64,000 nucleotides of DNA from Botryosphaeria dothidea (Eukaryota > Ascomycota > Dothideomycetes > Botryosphaeriales > Botryosphaeriaceae). The position numbers were made by a program, and so were the translations under genes. A model generated the notes under the pieces. The model did not search any database and was not told where the DNA came from. It saw only the letters and a program-made list of their open reading frames with translations. Positions 47,275-57,325 of this stretch are shown here, in pieces (within the stretch, counting starts at the first letter, position 1; each line of letters opens with the position of its first letter). Location of the stretch: positions 1,240,001 through 1,304,000 of the forward strand of contig WWBZ02000002.1 in NCBI GenBank assembly GCA_011503125.2, written 5' to 3'.

Positions 47275-49371
47275 GGTGGGGTGCGGACGTGGATGTGATC
47301 TGATTGGGTGACAGCTTGGTCCAATGGTTGATATGAAACCGCAGATGTGGAAGACGGAGGCAGGAGCAAAAGTTGCTCGATGAGGATGAAGACAACACAG
47401 AAGTGAGATAGCGGTTTGAAAATGATGGAGTTCCTTGGTGCGCCAGGCAGGCCGCTTTTTGTGTTGAAATGCCGATGGATCAGAGAAGACTCATATGCCC
47501 GTTAGTGGAGAACTAGTGGTCGCCGTCCCTGCTCTTTTAAGGACACCGTGCTGCTGCCTGCCTTAGTTCTGAACATCAATCATGGGAAGTACACGAGGCT
47601 GTGCGTGGTCTTAAGTCCAAGCATGGCCAGCAGCCAATTGCGATGCGACTTTTGACTTGGCTGCGTTTGTTGCCTGGCGCTACCCGCTTTGGAGTTGGAT
47701 GAGGCTGATTTTGGCCCCTACGAGAGGCGAAAGCATGACGCAGGAGCGCGGAGCTTTGCGCATCTCACGCTGACAGCTGTCGCATCCTGCAGCTAAGGCG
47801 CGCCTACCGTCAGCTACACGCAGCATCTATCTGATTCGCGTGAGATAGGGGAGCCGTGCAAGTACAGACGCCGATATAGCCAAGGTCAACCCCCGCAGTG
47901 TTCCCCGGACGCTGCTGTCAGGCTGCTGCGCGTGAGATCGAATACATCAATCATTGCAGACGCGCATTGCACACCATCCCGGCCGCGGCAGCGGGAGCTA
48001 CACCGTCGAGGAGTCATGGCGGCGAGGTAGCAGCAGAGTTACCGGCGGCTGCTGCCTTGAGGGCGGTGGACAGGGCGCGAAGGAGTGGAGCGGCGGCGGA
48101 TAGCGGAGAGAAAGTGAAACTGGTGTGGCGCTGTGGCTGGAGCTTATGCACTGCCACGTTTGGCGGGGCAGGAAATGCGGGCTGCGGACGCGGACTGCGG
48201 GCAGCGAGCTGGGGATGGACGAGCTTTGGCGAGGGGCAGCTCGCAAATCGAACACCTGTCAGAAGACGCTGTCTCACCGCGAGTAATTGCAATTACTCAA
48301 CGTCGCATCGCCCATCACCCTTGGCCATTTGTCTTCGGTCGACCCAGCTCCTCCCATGCCCTAGGCCCGGCGGTCAGAGAACGTGTGTTGTTGAGCGCCG
48401 CAGACCCGTACCTACCCCGTCTCCCGTGCCAGCCCACTGCCGGCTGTCCACGTTTGACCGTCGTACGAGACGGGACGCCCGCGAGACCCGTCTCAGGTCC
48501 CTTGCTGATGAGCCAATGCCGCTTTCGCGCGGTGGGGACATCCGGGAGTCCAGCAGCAATTTATACCCAGACGGGCCCTGAGCCATTTAGTCGCATGCCT
48601 GTACCCCCCGAGCTGGCGGAAGCCGCGCACCCGCTCGACGGCCTGGACGGGCGCGGTCCGCCAGAAGCACGCCATGCTGCAAGGTTCACGGAGGTCGGTC
48701 GATGAGCACTTTTCCCGTGCATGAAGAAGGCCCCAAAATTGCGAGACAGCGTTCGCGCGCGCTGATTGGAGCACCGGCCGGGCTTCTAGAAGCGATATGG
48801 AGCGATATTCCCGCCCCGCGGCCGGCTAGAGCCGCCAAAAGAAGCACGACGGATAAAGGCTGCTTCGTTGTCTGAGGACGCGGACCAGCCACGCCGGTCA
48901 GCATCAAGCCGGGAAGAAATCCGATATCACAGTCACAGACACGGCGCTTGTTCACGTCACCGGCACACCAAGGGCCGATAGAGCGGTAGCACGAGCGCGG
49001 GCTAGAGCATGTGAAGGATGGGCGCTGCCTCAGGCCCCGGCTTATCAGAGAGCAGAAGAAAGTTCTCGCTGCGCACCGCTGCTGCAGGCCGCTGGCGCCA
49101 CAAGGACTGGTGGTGTGCAGGGAGCACGATGGCGCTTCATGTCCCACAAAAATGCAGTCTGACTCTTGGTCGCGCTGCCTCTGCGTTATCCGGCCCGCTC
49201 GACTTGCCCGGAGTGGTTTAGCGAGGGCGCTGGCGCCCAGTCGATGCGAATTATTCTGTGCCAGAAACCCTGAGCACAAGCTACCGCTCCAGGCAGTTGA
49301 CTCCCTCTACCAGATATTATTAGACAGCCCGCCGCCGCTCTCCCGATCTCCCTCTCCCTTTTCTCTTCACG
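47275..49371. other. Divergent promoter region between AAA+ gene and APRT gene
   Basis: This 2.1 kb stretch is GC-rich in its right part. The ~50 bases before the APRT ATG are pyrimidine-rich. No TATA box was assigned. Many overlapping ORFs of up to about 200 codons on both strands show no recognisable domain. Confidence 0.6.
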
Positions 49372-50117
49372 ATGAGCGACCCCGCCTCGTTCCAATCCAC
49401 CGCGACCAGCGCCCATCCGCCCGCCAGCGCGCCCGACCCAACCGTCAACGCCGATGCCTCCCAAAGAAGACTCTCCGCCGCCGCTGCCGCCGGCTCCGCC
49501 GAACTCGCCCATCTTAAAGTAAACCTGAAGAACGCCCTGCGCCAGTTCCCCGACTTCCCGACTCCGGGCATCCTGTTCGAGGACATCCTGCCCATCTTTG
49601 CCAACGCCGACCTGCACCAGAAGCTTGTGCGCGCCCTCGAGCTCCACGTCCAGACCAACTACGCCCAGAAGCCGGACGTCATTGTCGGCCTCGAGGCCCG
49701 CGGCTTCCTTTTTGGCCCCAGCCTGGCGCTGGCGCTGGGCGCGGCTTTTGTGCCTGTCCGCAAGAAGGGCAAGCTGCCAGGCCCGACGGAAACCGCAAGC
49801 TACAAGAAGGAGTACGGCGAGGATTTCTTCCAGATCCAGGCCGACGCGATCAAGTCTGGCCAGGAGGTCATCATAGTTGACGACATCATCGCAACTGGTA
49901 AGTGGCGTGGCGCGAGCACACATGATAACGTGTTGCGGCATGCTAATGACGTGCGACTGCAGGTGGTTCCGCGGCAGCAGCCGGTGACCTGGTCAAGAGA
50001 CTCGGCGGCTCTCTGCTGGGCTACATTTTTATTCTCGAGCTTGATTTCCTCAAGGGCCGCGACAAGCTCGACGCGCCCGTCTACACGCTTCTTTCGGGCC
50101 AGGAAAAGTCGGCATAG
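49372..50117 (+). CDS. APT1: Adenine phosphoribosyltransferase
   Basis: This purine-salvage enzyme makes AMP from adenine and PRPP in the cytosol. Exons 49372-49897 and 49963-50117 give 226 residues. The fold is complete: [14 protein letters not shown] near residue 63, [10 protein letters not shown] near 105, the flexible loop [15 protein letters not shown] near 135, and the PRPP-binding motif [14 protein letters not shown] at ~165-178, which the intron splits at the ATG-G glycine codon. Compared with yeast Apt1 (about 187 residues), there is an extra N-terminal Ala/Ser/Pro-rich segment of about 40 residues with no clear targeting signal. The start is the only ATG upstream of the conserved part. 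It heads a tandem of three same-strand genes. Confidence 0.96.
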
Positions 50118-50646
50118 ACGGCCGATGCGACTTTTTTTTTGGCCGATCCCGAATGCGCCCGAGGCGCCCAACCACCTCCAGGCCCGGCCTGCGGTTAGCT
50201 GCATATCGTTGACACGTCACAATTAAAATATCCCGGAGAGCGATCGGACCGCAGAAGGCTCTGCAGGTGCCTTCCAATTGATTTCCCTAAGGCTGACGGA
50301 GGGGCGTGTTTGGGCGGCGGGAAGCTTTGCCGGGGTCGTGCGATATGAACTTTTTTTTTTGGCGTCGGAGGCCCTTCCGCTATCTGCACAGCGTCGACGA
50401 CGCCATGACTTTGCATTTTCTCGGCCATATGTTCGGGATCCCCGTCAATATACCTCAGCCATTGAATGGCATGGGTTATTTGAGCATGTAGAAAAAAAAA
50501 ACCTGATTCTTTGATGCAGCAAGTGCTGTAGGAAAAACGAAAGTAAATTCCGGGACAGGGCGGCGGTATCGGCGAGTGGCGGGAGCTGAGCACACCCCAC
50601 CCCGCCTGCCCCGCCGTTCGTTCAGTGACTCGGAATGTGTTCAACC
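50118..50646. other. Short intergenic region, APT1 to RidA gene
   Basis: This contains the APT1 3' UTR and the next promoter. A T10 run lies near 50351. Nothing else was found. Confidence 0.6.
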
Positions 50647-51481
50647 ATGCTCTCACGTATAACAACACCGCGCCTTCTCTCACGTCCATCCGCTCTCTGC
50701 ATCGCCCGTCCTCTCCGTCAATTGACCGCCTCATCTCAATTGCATCGCTGCCGGCCAATCCGCAATATGTCTGACATACAGAAGATCTTCAGCGCCAAGG
50801 CTTGCCCTCGTAGGCTCTCCCCGCGACGCTAGACAGTATACACTCTCAGCTAACGCATTCTCCCCAGCTGCCGGCCCCTACGTACGTTCATGATCCCTCC
50901 AAAACACTCACCGGTTTTTGCTGCATGCAACGACATGCCCACCGCCACCGCGACGTTACGGCCTTGAAGGCAAGCTCCTGAGCTGCCGAAACCCCAAGTC
51001 GTTTCCCCACCGCGCAACGCGCCATCATACATGTGTATCAGCCACCTCGCTGACACAGCACCCCTTCTAGTCCCAAGCTGTCCAGGTCGGTCAGCACATC
51101 TTCGTGTCTGGCCAGATCCCGGCCGATGCTCAGGCCAATCTGATTGAGGGCACCATTGCCCAGAAGACCGAGGCCTGCTGCAAGAACGTCATCGCCATTC
51201 TCGAGGACGCCGGCTCGGACATCTCCCGTGTGTTCAAGGTGCGTTTCGAGCATGGATCCAAAGGATCCCCGTAGGCATAAAGAGGAGCGTTTTCTAATAA
51301 GTGACGTTATTCTGAACAGACCACCGTTTTCTTGGATGACATGGCCAACTTCGCTGAAATGAACGGCGTCTACGAGAAGTTCTTCGCGCATAAGCCGGCC
51401 AGGAGCTGCGTCGCTGTCAAGCAGCTGCCCAAGGGTGTGCCCGTCGAGATTGAGTGCATTGCTCTTGCCGGCAAGGCGTAA
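50647..51481 (+). CDS. RidA/YjgF family enamine-imine deaminase (Mmf1/Hmf1-like)
   Basis: RidA proteins hydrolyse reactive 2-aminoacrylate and other enamine/imine by-products of PLP enzymes. The yeast mitochondrial member Mmf1 protects branched-chain amino-acid synthesis and mtDNA. Exons 50647-50809, 50868-50881, 51071-51238 and 51320-51481 give 168 residues. Residues 1-40 are Arg/Ser/Leu-rich without acidic residues, a mitochondrial presequence; an in-frame ATG also lies at 50635. A second ATG at 50767 begins MSDIQKIFS, a normal cytosolic start. The core is complete: PAAGPYSQAV-type joint (here PPAGPYSQAV), [10 protein letters not shown] and the catalytic-arginine segment [19 protein letters not shown]. 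Exon 2 has only 14 bases. AATAAA at 51545-51550 may guide polyadenylation. Confidence 0.94.
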
Positions 51482-51902
51482 GAGATCGTACGAGACATCA
51501 AACGATGAATGGACGCGATCTTGAAGCTTAGTTAGAACGATAAAAATAAAAAGCAATTCAGCCATTGACGGAAGATCTTCAACCTGCATGAAGTGCATCC
51601 TTGTGCAGCGGTTCTGGACTTCCCGCCTCTTGCTATCAGCCAAAATTGACAGCGTGAACCCTCATACGTTCGTTGAAGCATCGCCGGGTGTGATGGCGGT
51701 GCGTTCAAGGCACGTTAGCGCCAAGCGAAGCCTATCAACCACCGCGCGAAGCCTCCGCCGCCGCGTTCGCATCACCTCCGCAACATCGTAACGCCCGCCA
51801 ACCGACCAGGCCCGACAGAGTGCCCCGCGCCCACCTTCTTCCCAGCCGCCGCCAACAGCACTTACACGACGTCCCTCCAAGCCGGCACGACCGCGATCCG
51901 CA
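51482..51902. other. Short intergenic region, RidA to Y14
   Basis: This holds the RidA 3' UTR, with AATAAA at 51545-51550, and the Y14 promoter. No other element was seen. Confidence 0.6.
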
Positions 51903-52478
51903 ATGGCCGACGCTGAAATGGAAGTCGACGTCCCGCCCACCGACGTCAAGACCCCGGTGAGCGAGGCGCGCACCAAGGACGACGCCGTGGCCGTGCGCTC
52001 GATCGAGGGCTGGATCATCATCGTCACCAACGTGCACGAGGAGGCCAGCGAGGAGGACCTCACCGACATGTTTGGCGACTTTGGCGAGATCAAGAACCTG
52101 CACCTCAACCTGGACCGCCGCACGGGCTACGTCAAGGTACGGACTCTCTATCGCCGGGATGAAGGAAGAGAAGCAATCTACAGATCTCGCATCGGAATGC
52201 GGCTGGGCTAATGTTTGGCTGGTGCCGTGCAGGGCTACGTCCTCGTCGAGTATCCGACCATGGCCGAGGCGAAGGCTGCTATCGAGGGCGCCGACGGCAA
52301 GAAGCTCCTCGACCAGACCATCTCCGTCGACTTTGCTTTCGTAAGGCCCCCGCCGAAGCAGGGCGGCGCGCCGCCCGGGGGCGGACGTGGGCGGGGCAGG
52401 CCAAGGAGCAGGAGCCCCGAGGACCGTGACCGCGGCCGTAGCAGGAGCCCGGAGGACATGAGGGACGATGCGGAATAA
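51903..52478 (+). CDS. Exon-junction complex RNA-binding protein Y14/RBM8A
   Basis: Y14 pairs with Mago in the exon-junction complex that marks spliced mRNAs. Exons 51903-52136 and 52233-52478 give 159 residues. An acidic N-terminus ([12 protein letters not shown]) leads to the conserved [21 protein letters not shown], with RNP2 inside it. [31 protein letters not shown] follows in order (only its parts matter: [17 protein letters not shown] and RNP1 KGYVLVEY). The intron splits RNP1. After the RRM comes an Arg/Gly and SR-like tail ([16 protein letters not shown]). The length and layout match RBM8A. Budding yeast lacks this gene, which fits the intron-rich genome seen here. Confidence 0.95.
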
Positions 52479-54070
52479 GAGCGCGTTGATACGAGGAAGC
52501 GGTCATTCGAATTCTGAATTGGAGCGGACCCGGTACGGGACGGATAAAAAGGTCGCGTTTGGAGCGACAATGGGCTGGTGGGCTAAAGTACGGAGCATAT
52601 TGGGGTTCTCACCATACTACCGAGCACTCGTCGAGATTGCTATGATTCACAATAGAAAAAGCAATCTGCCGGCTTGTCTTTGGCAAGCTGGTCTTCGAAA
52701 CACTTTCCAGTAAGTTCCTGGTCTCATGTTTCCTCTACGATGTAAGGTCCGTGGCTGACGAGAGAACAGATACCCAGATGAAAAGCAGCGTTTCCCGAAG
52801 GCTTCCTGAGTTTTGACAGCTCTGTGGTAGACGTTGAAGCGAATTGGATACCAAGACATGCCCTCCAAAGCAAATTCACAACCGCAAGACCAGTCGCGGT
52901 GAATGAAAATCATTACACGCCTCCAGATCCAATCTATATTGTGCCTATCGTAAATTGGGTGACAGAACGCATAAGACGTTCTAGAACTCTTGCAGTATTG
53001 CACCGTCGGGTTCAGAGGATAGGGTGCATTGACAGCATACATACCGGATATCTTTCCGAACTGGACACATTGGCCTGTTGTTGTGGTATCTACATATCTG
53101 ACAATGGGAAGCTCAGCAAGGGTTTATGGTGATCACAAGGCAACCCCGATGTTTCACAGCAGCACTCTACGCAAAAGTCTAGACCAAGGCCAAAACATCA
53201 CAGCGGGGCTCATGGCTTAGAGGTGACGAGAAGTCTAAGTGGGCAAGGTGGTCTTACAGCTACACCACCTCGGAACCCGACCTTTTCGCCGAGAACAGGG
53301 GTTCATTGGTTGTGGTTGCGCCTTAGCTGCGTACCTTGCCGAGGCGGGTGAATAACGCTCCAAGACGGCACAAGCTTCCGAAACACATGGGCACCACTTT
53401 GCTGAGGTTTGCAAAGCCGAGAAAAAGCGGGGGATGGGCCAAAAGAGGACGTGGTGATTTTCAGGGTGTTGGGCCATGGTGGGGTCTGACTTATATTTTT
53501 GCACTGAAGTTTGGCAAAGGATGGGTTCAGGCGGCCAAGAGGCTCTGATGGACTCATCAGCTGAGCATTAGCCGCTGCAGCGCCCCGCATGACCAGCGGC
53601 TCATTCTCGCGTGGCTGACGGCATTGAAAGCGGGGAAGATGGTGGGAGACTGGCACGAAGATGGCATCGACTCGGTGTTGAAAGGAAGTTCTGTCATGAC
53701 GTCTTCGCAAATTAAGATGGCGCGGCAAGTGGGTGCTCAGCCGCAATTGGCAGCAAAAGGCAGGCTGCGGGGAAGGACTGCGAGTCGCGGAGGTTTAGCG
53801 AGGAGCAGATGCGTGCCGGACATCCTTGCGCCTCAGCCAAGGGAGCTGCCACCATCATCACCCTACAAAGAGCCTCGCCGACGCAGGAACGCCGCGAGGC
53901 CTAGCTCTCCCGAACACCCCCTCTTCTCATTCGTGTGCTTGCTGGTCAGCCCGACACGTTCTCTCCATGCCCTGTTCTCCTTGATTCGAGCTCGCTGTGT
54001 CTCCGCCCGCTCCTCCGCGGCCAGCTCCTGTTCTCGTCTTATCGCCCTTCAGCTCGAAGCTCGCGACACC
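52479..54070. other. Intergenic region and leader of GH76 gene
   Basis: This 1.6 kb stretch holds the Y14 3' UTR and the GH76 promoter. The GH76 frame stays open leftwards to 53624, but a signal peptide starts at 54071, so the upstream part is treated as leader. The last ~150 bases are pyrimidine-rich. No other gene is supported. Confidence 0.6.
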
Positions 54071-56086
54071 ATGCGTCCGCCCTCGCGGCTGACTGCCCGC
54101 TCCCAGCCTTGTCGCGTCATATGTCTCCTCGCCAGCTTACTTTTGATCGCCGCACTATTCACGCCCGTAGACGCTGGATTCAGCCCTGACACGCCGTCCT
54201 TCTGGTCGCACGAGACCCCCGATGCCATCGAGAATGCCCAGGAGCCACTCGCCGCGCCCCACGAGTACAGCGGCTCCAACAACAATCATGCCGGCCCGGC
54301 CGCCATTTTCCCCCCTCCGGAGAGCGGGGAGGACGCGCACTGGCCGCTCAACCCACTCGAAGAGCTGCACGACGCCCTCGAGACGATGCAATCGCAATAC
54401 TTCGAGCTCTGGCTGGGCCAATGGCCGTCGGCCATCGACTGGACCGCCGCCGTCATAGCCACCTTCGTCTCGGCCACGCTGCACTCGCTGACGCGCTCGC
54501 TCGAGTACGTGCTGCCCGGCACCGAGCAGCCCGCCGTCGAGGGCCAGCGCATCGAGAACGAGATCAGCAAGTACTTCTCGCAGACGGTCGCCTACTACTT
54601 CGGCGAGGACGCCTTCAGCATCCGCATGCAAGCCTACGACGACATGCTGTGGGTCGTGCTGGGCTGGCTCGAGAGCATCCGCTTCATCGGCACCCACGCC
54701 CACCGCCATTTCGCCCCGTCGGACGGCGGCGCCGACGGGCGCGCGTGGTATGGACGACAGTTCGCGCCGGCGTTCGCGCACCGCGCGCACATTTTCTACG
54801 ACATCGCGTCGGAAGGCTGGGACACCAAGCTGTGCGGCGGCGGCATGACGTGGAACCCGCGCCTGACGCCGTACAAGAACGCCATCACGAACCAGCTCTT
54901 CATCTCCGCGTCGATCGGCATGTACCTGTACTTCCCCGGCGACGAGAACACGTCGCCGTTCGTGGCGGTGCAGGGTGGTGGTGGTGGTGGTGGTGGTGGT
55001 GGTGGTGATGGTGGTCTCCCCTCGGCGCGTCCGCACGACCGCCGCTACCTCGCAGCGGCGGTGGACGGGTACAACTGGCTGCGCAGCAGCAACATGACCA
55101 ACGAAAAGGGGCTCTATGTTGATGGGTTCCACATCAGGAACTGGGGCAAGAACGGCAGTATTGGGACGGGCAAGTGCGACGTCCGCAACGAGATGACGTA
55201 CACGTACAATCAGGGCGTCCTGCTGTCGGGCCTGCGCGGCCTGTGGGAGGGCACGGGCGAGCAGTGGTATCTGGAAGACGGCCACGAGCTCGTGCGCAAC
55301 GTCATCAAGGCGACGGGGTGGGCGCAGCACGAGAAGAGGCGGGAGCGTAGGGGGAAAAAGAAGCACTCCAACACCAAAGACACCCCAGACGACGATGATG
55401 ATTATGACGACGAGAAGAAAAAGGGAAAGAAGAAGTACAAGTGGCACGGTATGGGCCGCGACGGCATCCTCGAGGAGGCCTGCGACGCCCACGGCTCGTG
55501 CAACCAGAACGGCCAGACGTTCAAGGGCATCTTCTTCCACCACCTCACCCTCTTCTGCGAGCCCCTGCCCCTGACCCCCCACATCCCCGGCGTCACGTTT
55601 GGTGCTAGTCGCGAGACGGCCCTGCTGCACCGCCAGAGCTGCAAGGAGTACGCGCCGTGGGTCGCGCATAACGCGCGCATGGCGCTGCGCACGCGCGACG
55701 AGGATGGCCGCTTTGGAATGTGGTGGGGTGCGCCAAACTGGGATGGCGAGCAGGAAGTCGAGGACGTGGCACTGCCCCCAGGGGCGGTGGATTATAGGAA
55801 TAATGATAGTTTGCCCCAGGGCCAAGTGTGGATGCCGATCAAGGACTACGATTGGTATGGAAGGGAGAGTGGCGAGATGCCGTCCTTCCTGGGCTTTGGA
55901 CAGGTGGAGGGGAGCCTTGGGTCGAAGAAAGTGCTGAGTAGCGAGAAGGAGGAGTACCAAGAGGAGTTGAGGACGGAGGTCAGGGACACGAATGATAAGG
56001 GAAGGGGAAGGACGGTTGAGACGCAGGGTGGAGGCGTGGCCGTGGTGAGGGCGCTGTGGGAGTTTGTGAATATGTACAGGGAGTGA
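54071..56086 (+). CDS. Secreted glycoside hydrolase family 76 (alpha-1,6-mannanase-like)
   Basis: GH76 enzymes act on alpha-1,6-mannan; fungal members such as Dfg5/Dcw1 help attach GPI proteins to the wall. This intronless ORF encodes 671 residues. A signal peptide spans ~1-35 (core VICLLASLLLIAALF, likely cut after VDA). The catalytic Asp pair is D190-D191 (AYDDMLWVVLGWLE), followed by GGGMTWNP, KNAITNQLF and TYNQGVLLSGL, all GH76 landmarks. No C-terminal GPI signal is seen, so it may be soluble. Two oddities sit inside the domain: an 11-glycine run (residues ~302-312, encoded by a GGT repeat) and a Lys/Asp-rich insert at ~421-457. The start was set at the signal peptide, although the frame is open further upstream. 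Confidence 0.92.
   Translation: MRPPSRLTARSQPCRVICLLASLLLIAALFTPVDAGFSPDTPSFWSHETPDAIENAQEPLAAPHEYSGSNNNHAGPAAIFPPPESGEDAHWPLNPLEELHDALETMQSQYFELWLGQWPSAIDWTAAVIATFVSATLHSLTRSLEYVLPGTEQPAVEGQRIENEISKYFSQTVAYYFGEDAFSIRMQAYDDMLWVVLGWLESIRFIGTHAHRHFAPSDGGADGRAWYGRQFAPAFAHRAHIFYDIASEGWDTKLCGGGMTWNPRLTPYKNAITNQLFISASIGMYLYFPGDENTSPFVAVQGGGGGGGGGGGDGGLPSARPHDRRYLAAAVDGYNWLRSSNMTNEKGLYVDGFHIRNWGKNGSIGTGKCDVRNEMTYTYNQGVLLSGLRGLWEGTGEQWYLEDGHELVRNVIKATGWAQHEKRRERRGKKKHSNTKDTPDDDDDYDDEKKKGKKKYKWHGMGRDGILEEACDAHGSCNQNGQTFKGIFFHHLTLFCEPLPLTPHIPGVTFGASRETALLHRQSCKEYAPWVAHNARMALRTRDEDGRFGMWWGAPNWDGEQEVEDVALPPGAVDYRNNDSLPQGQVWMPIKDYDWYGRESGEMPSFLGFGQVEGSLGSKKVLSSEKEEYQEELRTEVRDTNDKGRGRTVETQGGGVAVVRALWEFVNMYRE
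54974..55006 (+). repeat. (GGT)11 microsatellite in coding DNA
   Basis: Eleven perfect GGT codons encode a glycine run in the GH76 enzyme, followed by GAT GGT GGT. In-frame triplet repeats can change length without frameshift, so alleles may differ between isolates. Confidence 0.95.
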
Positions 56087-57325
56087 TGTTGTCGGGTGGA
56101 CTCTGGGTCAGTGTTCTAGGTACGGAGCATGGACGGTGTTGGGACACGCATTTGTTAGGTTTTTTTTGTCCCCTTGCGGGCTTTCTTCATGGCGGATATC
56201 ATGGTGGCATTTTTGGGTACGTGAGATGATGGGGGTTCGTTCTCTGGGATTTCTTTGTTGTCGCATTTCTCGCCGTTTTTCTGTAGTTTTCTTATTGATG
56301 AGATGAGAGGGGATGCAGTATTATGAGACTGGAGAGGCTATTAGCAAAATTTGGCGCAAAAAAAAAAAACCATTCATGACCAGTTCTCTTTGGCTACATG
56401 TTTCTTTGGTCATAACTTTCCGCCCAAAAAGCGTTTATATCTACTATCGCCCTTCAGCACTCCAATTGCGCAAGCTTTTGTGGTTGTTGTCTAGTTTCAA
56501 ATAAATACCATCGCCAGTGATCCACGGTTTGGCAATGATACGTTCCAAATGTTCTGATCAGTCTGCGGGCTTCGCGGTTGGTCTCAGCCTTTCACAAAGA
56601 TATATGAGCCCATCATGAAGCTAATAATGTGCGGAGCACTTGCAGATGCGCAAAAGACAGATACCTATGTCTTCGACATTCCTAGACTATCGCATTGGAG
56701 CTCAACCTCCTTTGTGATCGATCTTGCAGCGTCGAGGCCTACACGGTCTTCTGAGCTAGCTGTAATCCCTCTAAATGGTAGCATAGAAACGTATATACAT
56801 TTGTTGTTTTAGACGATATAGAGATAGGACGCACACGGTCAAAGCCACATCTTTTAGTTCCACAGTTGTTTTACATGGGGCAGAGCGTAGTGGGACTATT
56901 ACTGAGAAGTATTCAGCGATTCGATGACAGACACCCTCGGACATGTTTGGCCCTGCCGGGTATGCAGAATCTCCCCAGCAGGTGGAAGACCGCAAAGCGT
57001 CCAAAAGCACCATCAAATTTCGGGACGAACATCTATTCGCAACATAGCCAATCCATCCACTATACAAAGGACCATTCATTTTCCACTACCGTCGTGTAAT
57101 CGACAGAAAAGACATACCAAACACGTATCCACACAACGAGTGCTAGAACATCTCAAATGCAATCATCGCCATCCCTTGATTCGTTTATTCATTCAATCTC
57201 TCCATATCCAAACCTCTCCCAACCATGCTCTTGCTATCCAATCTTCTCCATATATACACCCACCATCCTCTATCCACGTCCCTCTCACAATCCATCCAAC
57301 CCCCTCCACGTCCTCCCCTCCTTAC
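56087..57325. other. Intergenic region between convergent GH76 and M28 peptidase genes
   Basis: This 1.2 kb stretch between two 3' ends is AT-richer in the middle, with an A12 run near 56360. No gene or RNA was found. Confidence 0.6.

Noticed and set aside
53624..54070. An N-terminal extension of the GH76 protein by 149 codons
   Set aside because: A complete signal peptide starts at 54071 and the upstream codons look like translated leader.
54155..55960. A 601-codon minus-strand ORF opposite the GH76 gene
   Set aside because: It is the shadow of a GC-rich coding frame; its translation is low-complexity Val/Arg/Ala-rich, while the plus frame has a signal peptide and GH76 motifs.
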